The notes beneath the pieces were generated by a model. That model was given only the letters and a program-made list of their open reading frames with translations, had not been told where the DNA came from and ran no database searches. From Thermohalobaculum sp963822985 (GTDB lineage: Bacteria > Pseudomonadota > Alphaproteobacteria > Rhodobacterales > Rhodobacteraceae): a stretch of 64,000 bases of DNA. The stretch lies in the NCBI GenBank assembly GCA_963822985.1, contig CAWGJU010000014.1, positions 248,001 to 312,000 of the forward strand. Reading direction: 5' to 3'. A program made the position numbers and the translations under genes. This document shows, one piece after another, positions 1 to 9,922 of the stretch; the stretch's first letter is position 1, and each line of letters begins with the position of its first letter.

Positions 1-440
1 GCCGAACAGCGCCATGGCGATGCGGGTGAAGACGTTGGCATTCGCCGCCCCGCCCTGCCCCAGCACCCAGGCCCGCGGCACGCGCCATGTGCGGCGCGTC
101 CGGCGTCGTCGCCCGATCAGCTTCAGCGCCCAATAGGCCTTGACGCTCGCCGAGACGTTGCCGGCGCCGCGCATGGAACAGCGGCCAGGAGCCGTCGGCG
201 TTCTGCAGCGCGCGCAAGATAGCGGGCGATTCGCGCCTCGCGGGGCGGGTCGATCTCGCCGAGGAAGTGGCGGAGCAGCACGTATTCGGCCGGGATCGTG
301 CAGTCGGCCTCGAGCTCGAAGACGATGTGGCCGTCCGGGCGCTGCATCGCCCAGAGCGCCTCGGCCTGGGCCTCGACCAGCGCGCACGCCTCAGGCGGCG
401 CGAGCGGTCGCGCGTCGCTGAATGTGGCCGTCTCGTTCAT
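1..440 (-). CDS. shc: Squalene-hopene cyclase, N-terminal part, off left edge
   Basis: Squalene-hopene cyclase turns squalene into hopene, the committed step of hopanoid synthesis, as a monotopic membrane enzyme. The N-terminal segment reads WAMQRPDGHIVFELEADCTI followed by PAEYVLLRHFLGE, the family's characteristic first repeat. Further down, other frames give QNADGSWPLFHA, SVKAYWALKLIG and NANVFTRIAMALFG, so at least two frameshifts lie between about 215 and 60. The ATG at 440 overlaps the hpnE stop as ATGA, which fixes the start and puts the gene last in the hpnCDE-shc operon. The catalytic DxDD region lies beyond the window. Family assignment is firm; integrity cannot be judged. Confidence 0.9.
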
Positions 441-1727
441 GCTCGTCCCTCAGGCGGCTGGGCCGTCAGCCTGGCCGCGGTCTCTCCGGACCTTACGGCG
501 CCCTCGATCGTCGCGGGCAGTCCCGTCCGCGTGGCATCGCCCGCCAGCACGAGATTTGCAAGGGGCGTGCGGGCATCTGGCCGTTTGCTGATGCCGAACG
601 GCGACTGGTCGAAGGTTGCGCGGCGTTCCTTGTTGATACGGGCGGCGCGGTAATCGGTTTTGAGGCGCAGGGCGCGGCGCGTCTCGTCCCAGAGGACGGG
701 GAGCAGCTCGTCGGGGGCGCGGTCCATCAGCCCGAGCCGGTCGGCGGCGCTGATCGGTCAGGCTGACGACGTCGCCGCGGACGAAGACCCAATGCGTCGT
801 CGCGTTGACGAGGCCGGTCACCGGTGCGGCGCGGCTGCCAGCGCCGGGATCGTCGACGACGAAATGCGCGTTCAGGATGGCGGCGTCGTCGGGCGGCACC
901 TCTACCCAGGGCAGCACGGCCTTGAGGCGCGTCGGCGGCAGGGCGAGAACGGCGCGGTCCTCGGCCCCCGAGCGCGACGGTCGCGGCCATTGGCGAAGTG
1001 CAGCGCGGCGAGCCGATCGCCTTCGTTCGTGACGCCCCTCAGCGCGTGCTCGAAGGCGATGGGCACGCCCCGGCCCTCGAGCCAGGCAACAGCAGGCTCG
1101 ACCAGGGCGCGGCCGAGGCCGCGCGGCGCGAGCATGGGCCGGCTGGCACGGCCGCCCCGCGCGAAGGTCTCGGCCAGGACGGCGCGCAGCAGAGGCGCGG
1201 CGCCGCGCTCGGGCGTGGTGTTGAGGGCGGCGAGCGTCAGCGGCTCCCAAAAGCGGCGCCAGAGCGGTCCGCGGTCGGGGATGGCCTCGGCGACGGTGCG
1301 GGCGGGGCCGGCGAGAGCGAGGCGCCAGCCTGCAAGGTAGTCGAGCAGCCCGGTGCCAGGGATGCGGCGGTGGCGGTCGGCGATCCACCATGGGACGCGG
1401 CCATCGGTCAGCGCGACGCGCCAGCGCGCGCCCGAGCCGAGGTCGACAAAAGGGAAAACTGGCTCGGCTTCGCGCATCTCGCCCCGCGCGCCGATGAGGT
1501 CGAGATAGGCGCGGGCAGACATGTTGCCGCTGAGCAGCAGATGGTTGCCGTTGTCGACGTCGCGCTCGAGGCGCGGGTCGCGAAAGGTCCGGCAGCGGCC
1601 GCCGGCGAACCTCGCAGCCTCGTAGAGCGCGACGGAGCGCCCCGCCGCGGCGAGCCGCACGGCGGCGGAAAGCCCGGCCAGGCCCGGCGCCGACGATGTG
1701 GACGGTGCCGGTCATCGGGCCGCTCAT
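437..1727 (-). CDS. hpnE: Squalene-associated FAD-dependent desaturase HpnE (frameshifted)
   Basis: HpnE is the FAD-dependent amine-oxidase-fold enzyme that reduces hydroxysqualene to squalene in the bacterial HpnCDE route. The N-terminus has the dinucleotide-binding start VHIVGAGPG, then LAAAGRSVALYEAARFAGGR, and the family stretch DVDNGNHLLLSGN. The C-terminal part, in another frame (727-437), ends with LANLVLAGDATRTGLPATIE, the second FAD-binding element. At least three frame changes are needed (near 1690, about 950 and about 730). The start at 1727 (MSGPMTG) overlaps the hpnD stop as ATGA; an ATG four codons on is an alternative. The expected length of about 425 residues fits the interval. 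Confidence 0.88.
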
Positions 1728-2624
1728 CGCGGGCCCGCCAGGGCGACGGCGGCGAGGCCGAGGCGGAGTTTATGCCCGCGCGTCATCTCGAGCGGGCCGC
1801 GGAAGCGGAAGGCTCAGCGCCTCCATTCGGTCGAGATAGCCCTCGTAGACCCCGAGCATGGCGAGCGCGGGGGCGAGACGAAGGCGCGGGTGGCGAGGAA
1901 TGGCACCGCGCGCCCGGACGAAGGCGGCGCGGGCGAGCTTGCCGATGCTCGGCGCGGGCTGCGGGCAGGCCCGGATCGTCCGCGATGGTGGCGCAGTCGG
2001 GGGCAACGCCGGCGCGCGCGAGGGCCTCGCGGGGCAGATAGATCCGCCCGATCGCGGCATCTTCGTCGACGTCGCGCAGGATGTTGGTCAACTGCAGCGC
2101 GTCGGCCAGCGCGAGCGCGAAGAGGTGCGAGGGGTCGCCGCGCCAGGCGCCGAAGATGCGCATGGAGAGGAGTCCGACCGCAGCCCGCCACGCGGCGGTT
2201 GTAGCGCGAGAGCTCGCGCAACGGGGGCGCGACGATGGGACCGTTCGCGTCCATCTCCATGCCCTCGATCATCATCAGGAACTCGCCTTTGCGGCAGGTC
2301 ATAGCGCTCGACCGGGCCGGCGAGCGCCGGCCGATGGCGGATCGCGGCCGGCCGTCATAGAGCCGGTCGATCTCGGCGCGCCAATCGGCGAGCATGGTGC
2401 GCTTCTGCTCGGCCGGCATCGGCCCGTCGGCGATGTCGTCGACAACCCGGCAGAAGGCATAGACCGACCGCATGGCCTCGCGCCGCCGCCGCGACAGCAG
2501 CTTCATGCCGAGCGAGAAGGAGGACTTCGCCTGGCCCGTTGATGCGGTCGACGACCTGCTGCGGCGAGCAGCCGGCATCGAGCGGCGCCGGCGCCAGCGC
2601 GGCGTTGTCGGCCCCGGCGTTCAT
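1724..2624 (-). CDS. hpnD: Presqualene diphosphate synthase HpnD (frameshifted)
   Basis: HpnD condenses two farnesyl diphosphates to presqualene diphosphate. The prenyl-binding aspartate motif is visible in VYAFCRVVDDIADGPM (about 2460-2410) and the second one in LTNILRDVDEDAAIGRIYLP (about 2090-2040). The start is ATG 2624 (MNAGADNAALAPAPLD), which overlaps the hpnC stop as ATGA and has no in-frame competitor. The interval needs several frame changes (around 2545, 2290, 2180 and 1960), and the C-terminus is read as KLRLGLAAVALAGPR just before the hpnE start. Both active-site motifs survive, so the breaks are probably sequencing errors. Confidence 0.88.
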
Positions 2625-3485
2625 CCCCGGCGAAGCGCGAGGGCATCGCGGCGATCCCGGCGAGGCCGGCGCTGGCGAAATCGGCGCGCGAGAGCGCGAC
2701 GCGGCCGGCGAGCGGGTCCTCCGCGCGCAACCGGGCGGAGAGCCGCGCGGCAAGGCGGGTGATCAGCGCCATCTCGGCATGCAGGCGGCGGCTGCGCGGG
2801 CGGGCGGGCCGGGTGCGGGCGGTGGCGATCAGGGCGTCGCAACCGTCGAGGCAGAGGTCGAGCACGGTGCGGCAGCCCCGGCGGGGCGGCGGGGGCCTCG
2901 AGGACAGTGACGTCGAGCCCCTGCCCCGCCAGCCAGTCCTGCGGCAGATAGACGCGGTCGAGCCGGCGGTAATCGGCCTGGCAGTCCTGCAGGTGGTTCA
3001 GGATCTGCAGCACCGTGCAAAGCGCGTCCGAAGGCGCCCACAGCGCCCGGTCCTCGCCGTGCAGGTCCATGAGGTAGCGCCCGACCGGATTGGCCGAGAG
3101 CTCGCAATAGCCGAGCAGGTCGTCCCAGTCGCGATAGCGCAGCTTGGTCGCGTCCTGGCGAAAGGCGGCGAGCAGGTCGCGGGCGTGCCGGTCGGTGACG
3201 CCGGTCTCGGCCAGGCTTTCGCGCAGCGCGGTGGCGGCGGCAACGCCGGGACGGCCGTCGAGCCCCTCCTCGAACCGGTCGAGGCGGCGGACCTTGTCCT
3301 CGCGGAGCCAGCTCGGGATTGTCGGCGATGTCGTCGGCGCCGCGCGCGAAGGCGTAGAATCGCGTCACATGCGGGCGGAGCCGGCGCGAGACGAGCAGCG
3401 AAGCGACGGGGAAGTTCTCGTCGCCGGCGCCCTTGCCGGACGGCGTCTCGACCGTGCCGGGCCGTGCCGCTACAAGCTGGTCCAT
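2621..3485 (-). CDS. hpnC: Squalene synthase HpnC (frameshifted)
   Basis: HpnC is the squalene/phytoene synthase-fold partner of HpnD that converts presqualene diphosphate to hydroxysqualene. The N-terminus carries the HpnC signature SGKGAGDENFPVASLLVSRR and then FYAFARGADDIADNPELAP, the first aspartate-rich motif. In a second frame, LCTVLQILNHLQDCQADYRR gives the second motif, and the C-terminal helix region appears at about 2865-2640. ATG 3485 gives the usual short leader before the SGK segment; 3518 is an upstream alternative. It is the first gene of the operon and diverges from hpnB across about 136 bases that must hold both promoters. Confidence 0.88.
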
Positions 3486-3621
3486 TTTCTGCCGCCATCC
3501 CCTTCGGCGGCGCAGCATAAGGTGTCAGAAACGTAAACTCAATCCGGGCGGGCGTAATCCAGCCGAGAACTCATGCGCGCTCCCTTGTGGCCGCGCGGCC
3601 ACTCGCCTAATCCGCGCCACC

Positions 3622-4763
3622 ATGATCGGGGCCGCCACCGTCACCGCCTGGGCCGTCCTGCTGTTCCTGTGGGGGCGGTTCTGGCGCGCCGACCAGCGGC
3701 TGCCGGCCGAGCTGCCCGCGCCGCGGGCCTGGCCGCGCGTGGTGGCGGTGATCCCGGCGCGGAACGAGGCGGCGACCATCGGCGAGGTGGTCGGCGGCGC
3801 ACCGGGCCTCGGACTATCCGGGCAGGCTATCCGGTCGTCGTGGTCGACGACGGCTCGCAGGACGGGACGGGCGACGCTGGCGCAGGCGGCGGGCGCGCAG
3901 GTCGTCGCCGCGCCGCCGCTGCCCTCCGGCTGGTCCGGCAAGCTCTGGGCGCTGGCAGAGCGGGGGTCGAGGCGGCGGGGCGGCTGGAACGCGCAAGCCG
4001 AGTGGCTGCTGCTGACGGATGCCGACATCCGCCATGCGCCGGGCACGCTGCGCCGGCTGGTGGCGCTGGCCGAGGGGCGCGGGCTGGCCATGGTTTCGCT
4101 GATGGCGCGGCTGGACGACCGCGGCCTCTGGGGCGGGCTGCTGGTGCCGGCCTTCGTCTTCTTCTTCCAGATGCTCTACCCGTTTCCCCTGGGTGAACCG
4201 GCCGGGTCAACGCGTCGCCGCGGCGGCTGGCGGCTGCGTCCTGATCCGGCGCGAGGCGCTGGCGGCGATCGGCGGGATCGCGGCGATCCGGGGGGCGCTG
4301 ATCGACGACTGCGCGCTGGCGGCGAAGGATCAAGCGCGGCCCGCCGGCGCGGCCGATCTGGCTGGGGCTGGCGGAGGACGAGGTCGTCTCGCTGCGCGAC
4401 AACCGGCGGCTCGGCACGATCTGGAGCATGGTGGCGCGGACGGCGTTCACCCAGCTCCGCCAGTCCTGGCTGCTGCTGGCGCGGACGCTGGCAGGGCTGG
4501 CGCTGGTCTTCGTCGCGCCGCCGGCGCTGCTGGTCGCGGGGCTGGCCGGCGCGGGGCTGGTGGCCGATGGTCGGCGCGGCGCGCTTGGCATGGGCCGCCA
4601 TGGTCGCGCCTATGCGCCGACGCTTGCGCTCTATGGCCGGCCGTGGTGGCAGGGGCTGGCGCTGCCCGTCGCGGCGGCGCTCTACGGCGCGATGACGCTG
4701 TCAGCTCGGCGCTCCGCCACTGCGCGCGGCCGCGGCGGGGCCTGGAAAGGGCGCACCTATCTG
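3622..4763 (+). CDS. hpnB: Hopene-associated glycosyltransferase HpnB (frameshifted)
   Basis: A family 2 glycosyltransferase of the hopanoid-associated HpnB type, probably acting at the membrane on hopanoid or another lipid acceptor. It starts with a membrane segment (VTAWAVLLFLWGRFW), then VVAVIPARNEAATIGEVV, the nucleotide-binding VVVDDGSQDGTGD (different frame), the DxD-like LLTDADIRHAPGTLRRL, and the acceptor-side GGCVLIRREALAAIGG. C-terminal hydrophobic segments follow from about 4440, and the protein ends near WKGRTY, as HpnB proteins do. Breaks lie near 3800, 4185, 4330 and 4560. It diverges from hpnC and converges with the epimerase gene, so the two stops overlap at about 4757-4763. 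Confidence 0.85.
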
Positions 4764-5760
4764 ATCGTCGACCCGAAGGTGGCCGGCCGCGCGCAGCCAG
4801 TCGAGCGCCTCGGCAAGGCAGGTCTCGAAGAGGGCGCGGCGCGAAGCCGAGCGCCGCGCGCGCCTTGGCGTTGTCGAAGCGGCAGGATTTCTCGGCGAGG
4901 CGCACGCCCGTCAGCGGCGCCGTCGGTGGCCGGCCGGTCAGCCGCGCCCAGCCCGGCCTCGGCGCGGGCCGCGGCGAGCGCGACGCCGACCGGCACGGTG
5001 CGCCGCGGCGCCGGCCGGCCGGTCAGGCGCGCCGACCGCCTCGGCGACCTCGCGCATCGTCAGGTCCTCGCCCGTCAGCAGATAGCGCTCGCCCGCGCGC
5101 GCCGCCGGTCGCGCGGCGGCGATGATCGGCGTCGGCGACCGCCTCGACATCGACGAGGTTCAGTAGGCAGTCGAGCAGCGCCGGCGTTCGGCCGGCGGCG
5201 AGGTCGCGCAGCATCCGCGTCGGCGGCGTCAGGTTGGCGTCGCCCGCGCCCACCGGGGCCGAGGGCATGACGATGGTCACGCGCTGGCCGGCCGCGGCGG
5301 CCGAGAGCGCGAAGAGCTCGGCCTGGCGCTTCGTGCGCGGATAGTCGCCGAGCAGCCGCGAGGGCGGCACCTCGACCGTCTCGTCGAGCATCGCGCCGCG
5401 CGCCGCGTCGCGGCCGACCAGCGTGACATAGCTCGAGACGTGGCACGACCGCGCGCGGGCGCGGCGGGCGGCGGCGAGCACGCGCGCCGTGCCGACGCCG
5501 TTGACCCGGTCGTAGTCGAAGCGGCCGCGGCGACCAGAGCTGGGCGATGGCGGCGGCGTGGACCACCGCGCGCGACGCCCGCCATGGCGGCGGCCAGCGC
5601 GTCGGGGTCGAGGATCGAGGCGGTGACGCGCTCGGCCTCGGCCGGCGGCGGCGTGGCCCAGGCGATGTCGAGCGCGCGCACCGGCTCGCCGGCGGCGACC
5701 AGGCGGCGGACGACATGGCGCGCCGATGAAGCCGCCGGCGCCGGTGACGAGCGTCGTCAC
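4757..5760 (-). CDS. hpnA: NAD-dependent sugar epimerase, HpnA-like (frameshifted)
   Basis: An extended short-chain dehydrogenase/epimerase. The GTG at 5760 opens with TTLVTGAGGFIG, the Rossmann glycine motif. Later frames give RVNGVGTARVLAAARRA, HVSSYVTLVGRD, LLGDYPRTKRQAELFALSAA (the YxxxK pair, with Y and K in YPRTK) and, at the C-terminus, VRLAEKSCRFDNAKARAALG FAPRPL, the usual tail of hopanoid-associated epimerases. The interval needs about five frame changes. The start codon overlaps the stop of the upstream lactonase-like gene (GTGA), so it is the last gene of a three-gene coupled unit. HpnA is the best family match; a general dihydroflavonol-reductase-like epimerase is the alternative. 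Confidence 0.72.
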
Positions 5761-6792
5761 GCGACGTCGACCGGTGCCGCAGACGAGCAGCCCGGCATCG
5801 CGCGCCGAGCCGGCGATCAGCCGGCCGCCGGCCATCACGCCCACGGTCGCGCGCCGAAAAGCGCGCGCCCGCAGGGTCGTCGAACAGCACCTCGATGGCG
5901 TCGTCCGGGCCGACGCGCAGGATGCGCGATGGCGGCCCGGTCGGCCCAACCCTGGATGTAGAACCAGAGCGAGAGCAGGCTGGGGTGCACGGCGGCGATC
6001 AGCGCGTCGCCGTCGATGCCGAGATTGTCGGGCGCGCCGGGCAGCGGCACCGTCCGCCCGTCCGGCCGCAGCAGGCGGCGGCCGCGCGTCTCGGCGATCG
6101 TGCCTGGCGCGCGATGCCGTTCGGGAAGCGCAGGCCCTCGCGCACGATCCGCACCTCGCCGCCCTCGATGCGGGCGAGGCTGCCGGTGCGCGCGCCGGGC
6201 GCGAGGTCGCGCAGCGAGTTGTGGCAGTCGGCCCGGTCGATCGTCACGAGCAGCGCGTCGCCCTCGCCCTCGAATTCGAGGTCGTTGGCGCGGCAGAGCC
6301 GTCGGTCACGAACGACCGTCTCGCTGTGCCAGCCGGCGCCGTCGAGCGCGCCGATCTCGACGACCGCCTCGTCGCGGCGTGATCGCGGTTGACCAGCGCG
6401 AGCCGCCTGCCGTCCGGCAGAGAGCGCGATGCCATGCGGGCGGAACCGCATGCGGCCGGGCCGCCGGGTCGAGCAGCGGCCGCGCCTCGATGGTCTCGGC
6501 GGACCGAGGCCAGATCGGCGACGGGCACGGCATAGAGGCCGCCATCGGGCCGTGCCGGGTCGAGCCGGTCGTGCGCCGAGACGATCAGCGTCGCGCCGTC
6601 CGGCGTCAGCGCCAGATCCTCGCCGCCGCCGATCCGCCAGCCGGTGCGCGGATCGACCAGCGCGACGCGGCGGCAGTCGGCGGAGCGAACCGGGCCGGCA
6701 GCGGCTCGCCGCCTCCGAGCCCCGAAAGCAGCCAGGCGGGCACGGCCGCCGCGGCGACCAGCCGCCAGCGCAGCGGCCGAGCCGCGCAGCAT
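5757..6792 (-). CDS. SMP-30/paraoxonase-like beta-propeller protein (frameshifted)
   Basis: A calcium-dependent beta-propeller hydrolase of the SMP-30/strictosidine-synthase/paraoxonase group. Evidence is repeated blade-like segments: GGEDLALTPDGATLIVSAHD, GLYAVPVADLASVR, then (other frame) RRLCRANDLEFEGEGDALLV followed by TIDRADC. In paraoxonases the Asn-Asp pair of such an AND segment binds calcium. The C-terminus (LSLWFYIQGWADRAAIAHI, VGVMAGGRLIAGSARDAG) matches the final blade. The start ATG 6792 overlaps the sulfotransferase stop (TGATG), and the stop overlaps the epimerase GTG. Substrate is unknown; lactone or aryl-ester hydrolysis is the family range. Several frameshifts. Confidence 0.7.
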
Positions 6793-7889
6793 CACGGCCG
6801 GCGCCGCGGCGCGGCATGTCCCCAACGCTCGATCCAGCCGCCCCAGTGGCGCTCGACCAGCGCCACCGTCGCCGGATCGGCGCGGAAGGCGTTCTTGGCA
6901 AAGCCGCGCACCGACTCGAGATAGGCCTCGAAGCCGGGCGCGCGCCGCCTCGAACCCGTCGAGGCCGAGCCCGCGGTAGATGTGCGCGAGCGCGCCCATC
7001 GGGTCGCGGTCGAGCTCGGCATAGGGCAGCTCGACCAGCGCGCCCGGCGGCAGATCTCGCGCGCATCGCGCAGAAGCGGGTCATCATGCGGTCGTAGACG
7101 CGCAGGATGGTGGCGTCGATGTCGAGCGCCTCGGGCACGTCCTGCAGCGCCAGAACCTCGAGCAGCCGCTTGTAGAAGTTGCGCATCGACAGGAAGACGT
7201 CCAGCGGGTCGCGATGGATGTGGATGAACTTGCGCCCGGGAACAGCCGCCGCAGCTGGCGACGCGCGCCGGTGTAGACCGGGTTCTTGATCAGCAGCGGC
7301 CGGCGCCGACTGCAGCAGCGTCAGCTTGCGCAGCAAGTAGGTGAAGCGGTTCTCCCAACGGGCGATCTCGGCCTCGGAGGCGCCGTCGAAGAACAGTCCC
7401 CGGTCGATCAGCGCGTCGAAGCGGCGGGGAAAGTAGAGCCCGTGGTAGAAGGAGAGCTCGGTCATCGAGGCGATGCCGACCTCGTCCTCCTGCGGGCTGA
7501 GCTCGGCGTCACCGGAATGCGATCGATCCAGCGGTGCTCGGGCAGCGCCCGCTCGAGCATCGGGCGGAGCGCCCGGGCGATGCCGAACATGTCCCATGGC
7601 AGGCCGACGGCGAGGGGCGGCACATGGCCCAGCCGGGATCGCGGCTCATCACGTTGTAGAGATGCGTCGTGCCCGAGCGCCAGTGGCCGAGGATGAAGAC
7701 CGGCGGCGGCAGATCGCGCCGTGGCCGGCAGCCTGGGCGCGATGGCCAGCGCCTCGAGCGCCGACACGGGCGAGCGGGCCAGCGCAGCGCCCCAGATCCT
7801 CGCGGTCGCGCCCAGCCGGTCGGGCCGGCCACCCGCGCGGAAGGCCCGCACGAGGGTGCCAGATCCGCGCCTTCGAGTGGATGCGCCAT
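6792..7889 (-). CDS. PAPS-dependent sulfotransferase (frameshifted)
   Basis: A sulfotransferase of the bacterial Sulfotransfer_3 type that moves sulfate from PAPS to an unknown acceptor. The 5'-phosphosulfate loop is PPPVFILGHWRSGTTHLYNV, and the 3'-phosphate element is seen in KFIHIHRDPLDVFLSMRNFY, with the conserved RDP and the downstream serine. The C-terminus reads ADPATVALVERHWGGWIERW. Breaks near 7730, 7640, 7510, 7300 and 7050. ATG 7889 is the longest plausible start. It heads a coupled unit with the propeller hydrolase and the epimerase, next to hopanoid genes, so a polar-lipid or glycolipid acceptor is a reasonable guess only. Confidence 0.78.
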
Positions 7890-8112
7890 GCTGCCCGTTG
7901 CCCAATGCGACTGCGGCGACAGCTATCCTTCGGAAATCGGAAGCGCAACCAGCCGCTCGCGCCGGCGTCTCGATTCGCCCCGCTTGTCGCATCACGCGCA
8001 TTGTCCGCCGCGCTTGATCCTGGGGGTGGAGCCTTAACTGCTTGGCGAAAAGGGCCCCGCCGTGTTTAGCTGGCAAGCAGGGGTAGATAACAACCCGCAG
8101 GGAGAGAAATCG

Positions 8113-9764
8113 ATGACCCGACTGATGATGACGGACCGACCGCTGCATCCTATGGCGGAGCAAGTTCGTCGACGGCCTGAAGCGCGGCTACATGAACCGG
8201 CGCGAATACCTGGCCTCGATGATGTGCGTCGGCGTGACCGCCGCCGGCGCGGCCGCGCTCGGCGGGTTCACGCTGCCGAGCCGCGCCTTCGCGCAGACGG
8301 CCACCAAGGGCGGAACGCTGCGCGTCTCCATGCTCGTCAAGGAGATGAAGGACCCGCGGCTGTTCGATTGGTCCGAGATGGCGAACGTTTCGCGGCAATC
8401 GGTCGAGTACCTGGTGCGCTGGACGCGCGACTTCACTTTCGAGCCCTGGCTGCTCGAGAGCTGGGAGGTGAACGACGACGCGACCGAGTACACGCTGAAC
8501 CTGCGCAAGGGCGTGAAGTGGTCGAACGGCGACGACTTCACCGCCGAGGACGTGATGCACAATTTCCGGCGCTGGGCGGACAAGAGCGTCGAGGGCAACT
8601 CGGTCGCCTCGCGCGTCAGCGTCCTGATCGACGACTCGACCGGCCAGCTTCGCGACGGCGCGGTCGAGGTGGTCGACGACCACACCGTCCTCGTGAAGCC
8701 GGCGTCCTCCGACATCGCGCTGATCGCGGCGATGACCGACTACCCGGCGCAGATCGTGCACCGCAGCTTTGACCCGGCGAACGGCGACCTGATGGCGCAG
8801 TTCAACATCGGCACCGGACCGTTCGAGATCACCCGCTGGGATCCGGGCATCGCCGCGGCCGTCAAGCGGCGCGAGACGCCGTGGTGGGGCGGCGAAGTCT
8901 ATCTCGACGGCATCGAGTTCACGGACCACGGCACCGACCCGACGGCGATGATCGCGGCGCTGGAGGCGGGCGAGGTCGATGCCAACTACGAGACGAATGC
9001 CGATTCGATCGAGGCGCTCGACGCGCTCGGCTTCAACAAGGGCGAGATCGCGACCGGCAATACGATCGTCGCGCGCATGAACGTCAACAACAAGCCATAT
9101 GACGACGAGCGCGTCCGCCGCGCCGTGACCAGCGCGGTCGACAATGAGATCGTCCTGGCGCTCGGCTTTAACGGGGCGGGACTGAAGGCCGATAACTACC
9201 ATGTCGGGCCGATGCACATCGAGCACTTCCCGCTGGCGCCGCACCAGCGCAACGTCGAGGAATCGAAGAAGCTGCTCGAGGAGGCCGGCCAATCCGGCTA
9301 TGAGTTCGAGCTGATCTCACTGGACGACGACTGGCGCCGGGCCACCTCGGACGCCATCGCGGCCCAGATGCGCGACGCCGGCATGAACGTGAAGCGCACG
9401 ATCATTCCCGGCGCGACCTTCTGGAACGACTGGACGAAGTACCCGTTCTCGACGACGAATTGGAACGGCCGCCCGCTCGGGCGTTCAGGTGCTGGCGCTC
9501 GCCTATCGCAGTGGCGAGGCCTGGAACGAGGCCGGCTGGAGCAGCCCGGAATTCGACGCGGCGCTGAACAAGGCGCTCGGCATCGCCGATCCGGAGCTGC
9601 GCAAGGCGCAGATGGAGGAGGTCGAGACGCTGCTGCGCGATTCGGGGATCATCATCCAGCCGTACTGGCGCTCGAATTTCCGCCATTACAACGACAAGGT
9701 GCAGGGCTTCGAGCCGCACCAGGCCTATGAATTCCACATGGAGGACGTCTGGCTGGCGTCCTGA
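8113..9764 (+). CDS. Oligopeptide-type ABC transporter substrate-binding protein
   Basis: Family 5 extracellular solute-binding protein feeding the permeases downstream. A twin-arginine-like leader NRREYLASMMCVGVTAAG ends at about FTLPSRAFAQ, so Tat export is likely. The mature part has the family signature LESWEVNDDATEYTLNLRKG VKWSNGDDFTAEDV. ATG 8113 follows a good ribosome site (GGGAGAG, 8099-8105), but a frameshift near 8157 separates it from the main frame, which can also start at ATG 8192. A second frameshift near 9480 splits the C-terminus; the last part (9489-9764) ends EFHMEDVWLAS. About 545 residues if restored, normal for the family. Confidence 0.88.
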
Positions 9765-9781
9765 GCCAGCAGCTGACGACG

Positions 9782-9807
9782 CGCGCGTCCCTGGCCCGGG
9801 ACGCGCG
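9782..9807 (+). terminator. GC-rich hairpin between binding protein and permease
   Basis: CGCGCGTCCC (9782-9791) and GGGACGCGCG (9798-9807) form a perfect 10-bp stem with a 6-base loop, 17 bases after the binding-protein stop. No T-run follows. Such hairpins commonly protect the binding-protein mRNA or partly block read-through to permease genes. That role is inferred from position. Confidence 0.5.
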
Positions 9808-9922
9808 TCCGGGGGCGCCCCGGGGGCTTGCGACGGACGTCGCCGGAGCGGGTCGCGGCGCCGCCGCAGCGGTCGCACGACGGTAGAGGCGCGGCGGGGT
9901 CCACGCTGGGGAGGTGCCGGCC

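Noticed and set aside
8150..9292. Long minus-strand frame opposite the first binding-protein gene
   Set aside because: Its translation is a low-complexity antisense of a clear family 5 binding protein; such shadows are common at this GC content.
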